A DNA stretch of 5,267 nucleotides, from positions 1-5,267 of the forward strand of contig PHDR01000220.1 of NCBI GenBank assembly GCA_002841035.1. Reading direction: 5' to 3'. Source of the stretch: Bacteroidetes bacterium HGW-Bacteroidetes-12 (GTDB taxonomy: Bacteria; Bacteroidota; Bacteroidia; Flavobacteriales_E; Vicingaceae). Positions 1 through 5,156 of the stretch are shown here, piece by piece (the stretch's first letter is position 1; each line of letters begins with the position of its first letter). Below the pieces are notes generated by a model, which ran no database searches, was not told the origin of the DNA, and saw only the letters and a program-made list of their open reading frames with translations. A program made the position numbers and the translations under genes.

Positions 1-297
1 AGGTCTAACAGTTGCTACCCATAATTCAGGTGCTCCCTTACCCTTCCCCATCCTTACCTCTGCTGGCTTTTTAGTTACTGGTTTATCTGGAAATACACGT
101 ATCCAAATTTGACCTTCTCTTTTCATATATCTAGTAACGGCAATCCTTGCTGCTTCTATCTGACGTGCTGTCATCCAACACTCTTCTAACGATTTTATAG
201 CAAATGATCCAAACGCAATCTGAGAACCTCTTTGAGAGTTTCCTTTCATGTGTCCTTTTTGCATTTTTCTATACTTCGTCTTTTTTGGTTGTAACAT
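1..297 (-). CDS. rplP: 50S ribosomal protein L16, 5' part (cut by window edge)
   Basis: L16 sits on the 50S subunit near the A-site tRNA elbow and 5S rRNA and is needed for late 50S assembly. The minus strand reads MLQPKKTKYRKMQKGHMKG from the ATG at 297, and 99 codons are present before the window ends, out of roughly 140 usual for the family. Typical L16 blocks follow: GSQIAFGSFAIKSLE (about 23-37), ARQIEAARIAVTRYMKREG (44-62) and RMGKGKGAPELWVA (82-95). Arg82 in the RMGKGKG block corresponds to the arginine that is hydroxylated in E. coli L16; whether it is modified here is unknown. The gene lies 60 nt after the rpsC stop, one of the three wide gaps in the operon, and its start has no Shine-Dalgarno sequence, only an A/T-rich leader. 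Identity is certain; the C-terminus is outside the window. Confidence 0.97.
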   Translation of the reverse strand, partial: MLQPKKTKYRKMQKGHMKGNSQRGSQIAFGSFAIKSLEECWMTARQIEAARIAVTRYMKREGQIWIRVFPDKPVTKKPAEVRMGKGKGAPELWVATVRP

Positions 298-333
298 GGT
301 ATATTTATTTAATCTTCTTAAATTAACTTCGTT

Positions 334-347
334 GAGCTCGCAAGCTC
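334..347 (-). other. GC-rich small palindrome in the rpsC-rplP spacer
   Basis: The 60-nt gap between rpsC and rplP is almost all A/T except for a compact G/C patch. In the transcript it reads GAGCU-UGCG-AGCUC, a 5-bp perfect stem with a 4-base loop, about 36 nt before the rplP start. There is no U-run directly after it, so it does not look like an intrinsic terminator. It could be an RNA processing or stabilising hairpin, or a remnant of a short dispersed repeat. A 5-bp stem can also arise by chance, so function is unproven. Confidence 0.3.
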
Positions 348-357
348 GATTCTATTT

Positions 358-1095
358 TTATTTTCTTTTATTATCGTTGCCGCCTCTTGCTCTTTTTGGT
401 CTATCTGCTCCACCTGATTTTTTTTGTTGTTTTCCTTTATCTAAACCAATATTAGGCGATAAATCTCTTTTACCATAAACTTCTCCTTTACAAATCCAAA
501 CTTTAACACCCAATCTTCCATAAGTTGTATGTGCTTCAGTTAAAGCATAATCAATATCAGCTCTAAAGGTATGTAATGGTGTTCTTCCTTCTTTATAACC
601 TTCGGAACGAGCCATCTCAGCACCTCCTAAACGACCTGAAACCAACACTTTTATTCCTTCAGCACCCATTCTCATTGTTGAAGCTATTGACATTTTTACT
701 GCTCGTCTAAAAGAAACTCTACCTTCAATTTGTCTTGCTATATTATCAGCTACTAATTTTGCGTCTAACTCAGGTCTTTTTATTTCAAATATATTTATTT
801 GAATATCTTTGTTTGTTATCTTTTTTAACTCTTCTCTAAGTTTGTCAACTTCTTGACCACCTTTACCGATAATAATTCCTGGTCTAGATGTGTTAATAGT
901 TACCGTTACAAGTTTTAGTGTTCGTTCAATGATAATTTTTGATATACTTGCCTTTTGCAAACGAGCCATCAAATACTCTCTAATTTTAAAATCTTCAACT
1001 ATTTTATCGGCATAATTTCTTCCGCCATACCAATTAGAATCCCATCCTTTAATGATTCCTAATCTGTTTGAAATTGGATTTACTTTTTGTCCCAT
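358..1095 (-). CDS. rpsC: 30S ribosomal protein S3
   Basis: S3 is a 30S head protein at the mRNA entry channel; with S4 and S5 it contributes to mRNA unwinding. The 245-residue product is close to the usual length (233 in E. coli). It opens with MGQKVNPISNRLGIIKGWDS, the standard S3 start. A type II KH RNA-binding domain is shown by PGIIIGKGG with the GKGG loop at 77-80. The SFRRAVK block (128-134) keeps the two arginines and the lysine equivalent to E. coli R131, R132 and K135 that line the entry channel. The C-terminal domain has FRADIDYALTEAHTTYG (177-193) and GVKVWICKGE (196-205). The last 25 residues are a basic, low-complexity tail (KQQKKSGGADRPKRARGG), the variable part of the family. 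It follows rplV by 5 nt and has no Shine-Dalgarno sequence. Confidence 0.99.
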   Translation of the reverse strand: MGQKVNPISNRLGIIKGWDSNWYGGRNYADKIVEDFKIREYLMARLQKASISKIIIERTLKLVTVTINTSRPGIIIGKGGQEVDKLREELKKITNKDIQINIFEIKRPELDAKLVADNIARQIEGRVSFRRAVKMSIASTMRMGAEGIKVLVSGRLGGAEMARSEGYKEGRTPLHTFRADIDYALTEAHTTYGRLGVKVWICKGEVYGKRDLSPNIGLDKGKQQKKSGGADRPKRARGGNDNKRK

Positions 1096-1100
1096 TTATA

Positions 1101-1496
1101 TTATTTTAAACTATCAACTATTAGTGTAACATGATTTGATCTTTTTCTAACTCTGTGAGCTCTACCTTGTGGTGCTGGCTGAATACGTTTTAACATTCGA
1201 GCACTATCAACTTGAATTTCTTTAACAATCAAATTGCTTTCTTCAGGTCTAGAACCTTCATTTTTAGCTTCCCAATTAGCTATTGCAGATTTCAATAATT
1301 TTTCTACACGCTTTGCAGCATCTTGAGGACTAAATTGTAAAATCCCTAAAGCTTTAAAAACATCCTGACCTTTTATCAAATCAGTAACTTTTCTCATCTT
1401 ACGAGGAGATGTAGGGCAATTATTTAATTTAGCAAAACTTATTGTTTTTTTTGCTTCTTTATTTTGCTCTGACCTATTTTTTTTTCTTACACCCAT
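1101..1496 (-). CDS. rplV: 50S ribosomal protein L22
   Basis: L22 binds 23S rRNA, helps early 50S folding and sends a long beta-hairpin into the polypeptide exit tunnel, where macrolide-resistance changes occur in other bacteria. The product has 131 residues, about 20 more than E. coli L22. The extra length is a charged N-terminal extension (MGVRKKNRSEQNKEAKKTIS) before the conserved core FAKLNNCPTSPRKMRKVTDL (21-40), a form I associate with Bacteroidota. The core continues with EKLLKSAIANWEAKN (65-79), and the tunnel hairpin is MLKRIQPAPQGRAHRVRKRS (101-120). The ATG at 1496 is preceded by ATTACAAAGCC with no Shine-Dalgarno sequence. The gene lies 12 nt after rpsS and 5 nt before rpsC, so it is co-transcribed with both. 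Confidence 0.98.
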   Translation of the reverse strand: MGVRKKNRSEQNKEAKKTISFAKLNNCPTSPRKMRKVTDLIKGQDVFKALGILQFSPQDAAKRVEKLLKSAIANWEAKNEGSRPEESNLIVKEIQVDSARMLKRIQPAPQGRAHRVRKRSNHVTLIVDSLK

Positions 1497-1508
1497 GGCT
1501 TTGTAATT

Positions 1509-1790
1509 TTATCTTTTTCCTTTGTCTTTTTTGTTACCAGCATGTCCTCTAAAATTTCTAGTTGGAGAAAACTCACCTAATTTATGTCCTACCATATTTT
1601 CTGTTACATATACTGGAATAAATTTATTTCCATTATGCACAGCTATGGTTAATCCAACAAAATCAGGAGTTATCATTGATGCTCTAGACCAAGTTTTTAT
1701 TACTATTTTCTTTCCTGATTGTTGAGATAAGTCAACTCTTTGTTGTAACTTATAATGAACAAACGGAGGTTTTTTTAATGAACGACTCAT
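1509..1790 (-). CDS. rpsS: 30S ribosomal protein S19
   Basis: S19 sits in the 30S head next to S13 and takes part in the A-site finger intersubunit bridge. The 93-residue product matches the usual length of about 92. It begins MSRSLKKPPFVHYKL and contains IKTWSRASMITPDFVGLTIA (31-50) and the highly conserved VGHKLGEFSPTRNFRGHAG (67-85), followed by a short basic tail. It starts 10 nt after the rplB stop and ends 12 nt before rplV. The leader TAGATAAAAT has no Shine-Dalgarno sequence, as expected for Bacteroidota. A 67-codon open frame on the opposite strand inside the gene is a compositional shadow. Confidence 0.99.
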   Translation of the reverse strand: MSRSLKKPPFVHYKLQQRVDLSQQSGKKIVIKTWSRASMITPDFVGLTIAVHNGNKFIPVYVTENMVGHKLGEFSPTRNFRGHAGNKKDKGKR

Positions 1791-1800
1791 ATTTTATCTA

Positions 1801-2625
1801 TTATTTCTTTCTACCTTCTATGATATATTGACTTGATTGATTTTTTGGTGCTCTTGTTTTATATCCTTTAGCTGGAATTCCATTTCTTGATCTTGGATGA
1901 CCTCCAGAATTTTTTCCTTCACCACCGCCCATTGGGTGATCTACTGGATTCATAACAACACCTCTAACTCTAGGTCTTCTTCCTAACCATCTGCTTTTTC
2001 CAGCTTTTCCAGAACGCTCTAGCATATGTTCAGAATTTGATACAGTTCCTATAGTAGCTTTACAAGTTGCCAGAATTAATCTAGTTTCTCCTGATGGCAA
2101 TTTAACAACTACAAACTTACCGTCCTTTGCTGTTAATTGAGCATAAGAACCTGCACTACGAGCTAATTTTGCCCCTTGATTTGGTCTTAATTCAATGTTA
2201 TGGATTACTGTTCCTAATGGAATGTCGGATAAAAATAAAGCATTACCAACTTCTGGAGCAGCTTTTTTACCAGATTCTATTTCTTGTCCAACTTGAATTC
2301 CATTTGGAGCTATAATATAACGTTTTTCTCCGTCTTTATAGTAAACCAATGCAATTCTTGCTGTTCTTGTTGGATCGTATTCTATTGATTTAACAACACC
2401 TGGTATGCCATCTTTTTCTCTTCTAAAATCGATATCTCTTAACTTCTGTTTGTGACCACCACCAATATAACGCATGGTCATCTTACCTGTGTTATTTCTA
2501 CCACCTGATTTTGATTTACCAGAAATTAATGACTTTTCAGGAGTACTAGTTGTAATCTCAGAAAAAGTATTTGCAATTTTATGTCTTTGCCCTGGTGAAG
2601 TGGGCTTTAATTTTCTTAATGCCAT
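1801..2625 (-). CDS. rplB: 50S ribosomal protein L2
   Basis: L2 is a primary 23S rRNA binder required for subunit joining and peptidyl-transferase function. At 274 residues it is full length (273 in E. coli). Visible blocks are MALRKLKPTSPGQRH at the start, SKSGGRNNTGKMTMRYIGGG (38-57) and LARSAGSYAQL (154-164). After these comes the C-terminal VVMNPVDHPMGGGEG (223-237). His230 in DHP is kept; it aligns with E. coli His229 (numbered without Met1), reported as important for peptidyl transfer. The next His of the E. coli DHPH motif is Met232 here, a substitution I recall as common in Bacteroidota. The tail NSGGHPRSRNGIPAKGYKTR is typical. The gene is set apart from rplW by 65 nt, with a small hairpin ending 17 nt before the ATG, and is followed after 10 nt by rpsS. 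Confidence 0.99.
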   Translation of the reverse strand: MALRKLKPTSPGQRHKIANTFSEITTSTPEKSLISGKSKSGGRNNTGKMTMRYIGGGHKQKLRDIDFRREKDGIPGVVKSIEYDPTRTARIALVYYKDGEKRYIIAPNGIQVGQEIESGKKAAPEVGNALFLSDIPLGTVIHNIELRPNQGAKLARSAGSYAQLTAKDGKFVVVKLPSGETRLILATCKATIGTVSNSEHMLERSGKAGKSRWLGRRPRVRGVVMNPVDHPMGGGEGKNSGGHPRSRNGIPAKGYKTRAPKNQSSQYIIEGRKK

Positions 2626-2642
2626 TTTTGTTTATCTCTTTA

Positions 2643-2659
2643 GAGGGTTATGTTCCCCC
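2643..2659 (-). other. G/C hairpin candidate in the rplW-rplB leader
   Basis: In the minus-strand transcript this reads GGGGG-AACAUAA-CCCUC. The arms can form five pairs including one G-U, with a 7-base loop, ending 17 nt before the rplB ATG. It stands out because the rest of the 65-nt spacer is nearly pure A/T. No U-run follows it, so it is not a convincing terminator. A role in rplB translation or mRNA processing is only a guess. No TAnnTTTG element of the Bacteroidota primary sigma factor is visible in this spacer to suggest an internal promoter. Confidence 0.3.
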
Positions 2660-2690
2660 ATATAATTAATACTATATTTATATATAAAAA

Positions 2691-2984
2691 TTAAATGTTA
2701 CTATAGAAGTCAATTGTTTCTCCTTCTGATAATGTAACTATTGCTTTTTTATATCTATTCGTTTTTCCTGATATCAAGCCAGCTTTTGTGAACTTCGACT
2801 TTGATTTTCCTGCATAATTCATTGTATTTACATTATCTACTATAACATTATACATATCCTTTACTGCATTTTTAATCTGAATCTTATTTGCTCTTTGATC
2901 AACTACAAAAGCATAACGATTAAACTTCTCACCTTGAGCAGTCATTTTTTCAGTTACAACTGGTTTTATTATAATTTCCATCAT
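2691..2984 (-). CDS. rplW: 50S ribosomal protein L23
   Basis: L23 lies at the rim of the exit tunnel and is the docking site for trigger factor and the signal recognition particle. The 97-residue product matches the usual length of about 100. The N-terminus MMEIIIKPVVTEKM carries the family motif; Glu12 in TEK corresponds to E. coli Glu18, the trigger-factor contact. Later blocks are YAFVVDQRANKIQIKNAVKD (24-43) and the C-terminal RYKKAIVTLSEGETIDFY (77-94). Two ATG codons stand in tandem at 2984 and 2981. The first is only 1 nt after the rplD stop codon, so translational coupling with L4 is likely; the second would shorten the protein by one residue and cannot be ruled out. No Shine-Dalgarno sequence precedes it. 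Confidence 0.97.
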   Translation of the reverse strand: MMEIIIKPVVTEKMTAQGEKFNRYAFVVDQRANKIQIKNAVKDMYNVIVDNVNTMNYAGKSKSKFTKAGLISGKTNRYKKAIVTLSEGETIDFYSNI

Positions 2985-2985
2985 C

Positions 2986-3615
2986 TTAATTTCTTAATAT
3001 TCCTTCAATTTTACTTATTGAACCCTCTGAAATAATAACACTTTTTGCATTCATTAAATCATAAGTATTTATTTCAGAAGCAATTACAACTTTCACTCCT
3101 TGCAAATTACGGGATGACAAATATACATTTTTATTTGACTCTGGTATAATTAACAAAGATTTTTTATTCAAACTATCAAAATTTGTAAGAAAATCAGTGT
3201 ACTGCTTAGTTTTAGGAGCATCAAAAGTAAAATCTTCAACTATTGAAACAACACCTTCTTTAATTTTATAACTAAGGGCTGATTTTCTAGCTAATCTTTT
3301 TTGTTTAATATTTAATTTGAATTCATAATCTCTAGGTCTAGGTCCAAATACTCTTCCTCCTCCTTTAAATAATGGATTTCTGATATTTCCTGCACGAGCA
3401 GTTCCCGTTCCTTTTTGTTTTTTTATTTTACGGGTACTTCCCTTAACCTCTCCTCTTTCTTTGGATTTGTGAGTACCTTGTCTTTTATTGGCCAAATGTT
3501 GTTTAACATCTAAATAAATAGCATGATCATTTGGCTCTATAGCGAAAACAGTTTCATCTAATGAAGCTTTTTTCTTTGTATCTTTTCCAGATATGTTTTT
3601 AATTACTAGTTCCAT
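2986..3615 (-). CDS. rplD: 50S ribosomal protein L4
   Basis: L4 has a globular domain on the 50S surface and an extended loop reaching the exit tunnel opposite L22; in E. coli it also represses the S10 operon. The 209-residue product is about the normal length (201 in E. coli). The tunnel loop is clear: QKGTGTARAGNIRNPLFKGG (67-86), then GRVFGPRPRDYEFKLN (87-102). The lysine/glycine patch at 68-71 matches the region where macrolide-resistance changes arise elsewhere. The C-terminal part has SLLIIPESNKNVYLSSRNLQ, typical of the family. Unusually for this operon, a strong AGGAGA ribosome binding site precedes the ATG. The stop is separated by a single base from rplW. No E. coli-type L4-responsive leader can be assessed, because the operon's 5' end is missing. 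Confidence 0.98.
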   Translation of the reverse strand: MELVIKNISGKDTKKKASLDETVFAIEPNDHAIYLDVKQHLANKRQGTHKSKERGEVKGSTRKIKKQKGTGTARAGNIRNPLFKGGGRVFGPRPRDYEFKLNIKQKRLARKSALSYKIKEGVVSIVEDFTFDAPKTKQYTDFLTNFDSLNKKSLLIIPESNKNVYLSSRNLQGVKVVIASEINTYDLMNAKSVIISEGSISKIEGILRN

Positions 3616-3620
3616 GTTGG

Positions 3621-3626
3621 TCTCCT
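3621..3626 (-). promoter_or_regulatory. Shine-Dalgarno site of rplD (AGGAGA)
   Basis: AGGAGA lies 5 nt before the rplD ATG on the minus strand, a near-perfect match to the anti-Shine-Dalgarno sequence at good spacing. It falls in the 13-nt gap after the rplC stop. It is the only clear site of this kind in the window: the other starts follow A/T-rich sequence, which is usual in Bacteroidota, where such sites are depleted. It confirms the chosen rplD start. Confidence 0.7.
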
Positions 3627-3628
3627 AT

Positions 3629-4243
3629 TTATTTTTCAATTAATACAAATGAACCTTTAGCACCAGGTATAGAACCTTTTACTACTATTAAATTCTTTTC
3701 GTTATATACTTTAACAACTTGAAGATTGGTTTGTTTAACTCTTTCTCCACCCATTCTTCCAGCCATTCGCATTCCTTTAACAACCTTTGAAGGTGTAGAA
3801 CCTGCTCCAATTGAACCTGGTGCTCTTAATCTGTTGTGTTGACCATGCGTAGATTGACCAACGCCTGCAAAACCATGTCTCTTTACAACCCCTTGAAATC
3901 CTTTTCCTTTTGAGGTTCCTACAACATCAACCCATTCTCCATCTTCAAATATATCTACAGAGATTTCATCTCCTAATTTAGCATTTTCAAAACCGTCAAA
4001 TTCAACGAGTTTTCTTTTTGGTGTAGTGTTAGATTTCTTAAAGTGTCCTTGCATTGCTTTTGGAGTATTTTTTTCTTTACGTTCTCCATAAGCTAATTGA
4101 ACAGCTTCATAGCCATCGGTATCTACCTTTTTGACTTGTGTAACTACACAAGGACCAGCTTCAATAATTGTGCATGGAATATTTTTTCCCTCGGCACTGT
4201 AAACGCTAGTCATACCTATTTTTTTCCCTATCAATCCTGGCAT
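3629..4243 (-). CDS. rplC: 50S ribosomal protein L3
   Basis: L3 is an early-assembly 23S rRNA binder whose extended loop reaches towards the peptidyl-transferase centre. The 204-residue product matches the family (209 in E. coli). It starts MPGLIGKKIGMTSVYSAEGK and includes VDVVGTSKGKGFQGVVKRHG (105-124), then STHGQHNRLRAPGSIGAGST (131-150) and SKVVKGMRMAGRMGGERVK (152-170). At the position of E. coli Gln150, which PrmB methylates (NQTP), this protein has serine (GSTP), so that modification site is absent, as I believe it is in many bacteria outside the proteobacteria. It follows rpsJ by 49 nt with an A/T-only leader and precedes rplD by 13 nt. Confidence 0.99.
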   Translation of the reverse strand: MPGLIGKKIGMTSVYSAEGKNIPCTIIEAGPCVVTQVKKVDTDGYEAVQLAYGERKEKNTPKAMQGHFKKSNTTPKRKLVEFDGFENAKLGDEISVDIFEDGEWVDVVGTSKGKGFQGVVKRHGFAGVGQSTHGQHNRLRAPGSIGAGSTPSKVVKGMRMAGRMGGERVKQTNLQVVKVYNEKNLIVVKGSIPGAKGSFVLIEK

Positions 4244-4292
4244 TTTGTTTATTTTTATATTATTAATTTATTTTCTAAATTTCAAAAAGTAC

Positions 4293-4598
4293 TTATACTT
4301 TAATCTCAACATCAACTCCACTAGGTAATTCTAATTTCATTAAAGAATCAACAGTTTTTGAAGAAGAACTATAAATATCAATTAGTCTTTTATAAGAACA
4401 TAATTGAAATTGTTCTCTTGCTTTTTTGTTAACGTGAGGTGATTTTAATACTGTAAAAATTCTTTTGTGTGTTGGTAATGGTATCGGGCCACTAACAATT
4501 GCTCCTGTTGATTTTACAGTTTTTACGATTTTTTCAGCAGATCTATCTACTAAATTAAAATCGTAAGATTTAAGTTTTATTCTAATTTTTTGGCTCAT
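4293..4598 (-). CDS. rpsJ: 30S ribosomal protein S10 (NusE)
   Basis: S10 is a 30S head protein and, as NusE, pairs with NusB in antitermination and contacts NusG to couple transcription and translation. The 101-residue product is full length. It begins MSQKIRIKLKSYDFNLVDRS and contains the conserved GPIPLPTHKRIFTVLKSPHV (37-56), where the loop near the tRNA-decoding site gives tetracycline-class resistance changes in other species. NKKAREQFQLCSYKRLIDIY follows, and the protein ends with LPSGVDVEIKV. It starts 22 nt after the fusA stop. Having fusA directly upstream with no tuf between is the arrangement I know from Bacteroidota. The ATG follows TATACAACAG with no Shine-Dalgarno sequence, so this gene probably depends on upstream fusA transcription. 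Confidence 0.99.
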   Translation of the reverse strand: MSQKIRIKLKSYDFNLVDRSAEKIVKTVKSTGAIVSGPIPLPTHKRIFTVLKSPHVNKKAREQFQLCSYKRLIDIYSSSSKTVDSLMKLELPSGVDVEIKV

Positions 4599-4620
4599 TC
4601 TGTTGTATATAAAAAAATTA

Positions 4621-4698
4621 TTATGCTTCTACTTTTCCTTTTGCTTTTGCAATAACATCGTCAGCTATGTTTTTAGGACAAGGTTCAAAATGTGAAAA
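4621..4698 (-). CDS. fusA: Elongation factor G, last ~26 codons only
   Basis: EF-G is the GTPase that drives ribosomal translocation. Only its extreme C-terminus is here: the minus strand reads FSHFEPCPKNIADDVIAKAK then GKVEA and TAA. This fits the end of EF-G domain V, where an F-SHY/F-EPVP-like strand is followed by a final helix. The position, 22 nt in front of rpsJ, is where fusA belongs in the str-S10 operon. Reading further upstream, one lysine codon (4699-4701) is followed by a stop (4702-4704) and the plus-strand glycosyltransferase takes over, so about 670 codons of fusA are missing. The cut is inside the window, not at its edge. Because EF-G is essential, an intact copy must exist elsewhere or the join is not physical. 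Identification rests on a short tail plus gene order. Confidence 0.85.
   Translation of the reverse strand, partial: FSHFEPCPKNIADDVIAKAKGKVEA
4680..4698. other. Junction between the str-S10 operon and a glycosyltransferase locus
   Basis: Here two unrelated genes meet head to head, each missing its 5' part. On the minus strand the bases encode FSHFEP of EF-G; on the plus strand the same bases encode KVQNVK, which fits the stretch before QRRRW in family 2 glycosyltransferases (often DEKVxxPxxFxxQRRRW). The plus frame meets a TAG at 4674-4676 just upstream, and the fusA frame meets a stop at 4702-4704. Both genes therefore stay open through about 19-22 shared bases and fail just outside them. 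This suits an assembly chimera formed at a short shared word, or less likely a microhomology breakpoint. Exact edges are uncertain by a few bases. Confidence 0.7.
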
Positions 4699-5144
4699 TT
4701 TTTACACAACAAAGGAGGCGCTGGATATCTGCTCAATTCCACTACTTTGGCAAGCATTTTATCCCAGCTACCAAAGCCCTTATTCGGGAAGGAAACGGAG
4801 AATATTTTAATAAAGCTTTTCAATATCTGCAGTTACCAAGGATTCTTTTGCTTGGTTCTTTGTTCGTTTTAACTTTAACTTCTTTTTTATTTGGCATTCC
4901 CACACATCCATTTTATTGGTCTATCTCATTAATAATTATAATCTTAGCTCTAATACTATCTATTCCAAAAAGTTTCTATACCATTGGTACGTTAAAAGCA
5001 TTGATATATTTACCTGTTGGTTTTACATTCATGTTCTTATCTTTACTAAATATTAGAGGGGCTAACAAACAGTTTATTCATACAAAACATACATACAACG
5101 CTTTCCAAATTAAGAAAAAACATAGGTTTCATAATAAATCTTAA
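4680..5144 (+). CDS. Family 2 membrane glycosyltransferase, C-terminal fragment
   Basis: The reading frame carries QRRRW (4710-4724), the QxxRW acceptor/product-binding motif of processive family 2 glycosyltransferases such as cellulose or hyaluronan synthase-like enzymes. ISAQFHYFGKHFIPA follows, then three hydrophobic segments fitting membrane helices. Counted from the GTG at 4692 they lie at about 50-69, 74-92 and 101-119. The tail has RGANKQFIHTKHTYNAF and a basic end. The catalytic N-terminal domain (DxD and the following aspartates) is absent. The GTG at 4692 is an in-frame codon and probably not the start, because family-like sequence (KVQN) continues upstream of it to the junction. 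The enzyme would normally polymerise or extend a surface polysaccharide at the inner membrane; the sugar cannot be told. As it stands the fragment lacks a start and a catalytic centre. Confidence 0.85.
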   Translation, partial: KVQNVKIFTQQRRRWISAQFHYFGKHFIPATKALIREGNGEYFNKAFQYLQLPRILLLGSLFVLTLTSFLFGIPTHPFYWSISLIIIILALILSIPKSFYTIGTLKALIYLPVGFTFMFLSLLNIRGANKQFIHTKHTYNAFQIKKKHRFHNKS

Positions 5145-5156
5145 AGCTATTACATC

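Noticed and set aside
248..478. 76-codon plus-strand open frame over the rplP start and rpsC end
   Set aside because: It lies opposite two certain ribosomal genes and its product is hydrophobic low-complexity sequence of the kind read from the antisense of A-rich codons.
1522..2665. Plus-strand open frames opposite rpsS and rplB (1522-1725, 2127-2315, 2474-2665)
   Set aside because: Each is antisense to a conserved ribosomal gene, has no family features and no start context; they are shadows.
4097..4303. 68-codon plus-strand open frame opposite the rplC start
   Set aside because: It is antisense to the conserved L3 N-terminus and the A/T spacer, with no recognisable protein signal.
4599..4620. 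T/A-run before rpsJ as an intrinsic terminator
   Set aside because: There is no GC-rich stem next to the A/T run, and the genes on both sides belong to the same operon.
4692..4694. GTG as the true start of a short 150-residue membrane protein
   Set aside because: Family-like residues (KVQN) continue upstream of it, the QRRRW motif would sit at the very N-terminus, and the catalytic domain is missing; it is better read as an internal codon of a truncated enzyme.
4621..4701. Independent small protein encoded upstream of rpsJ
   Set aside because: Sequence and position match the C-terminal end of EF-G, and no start codon with a leader is present.
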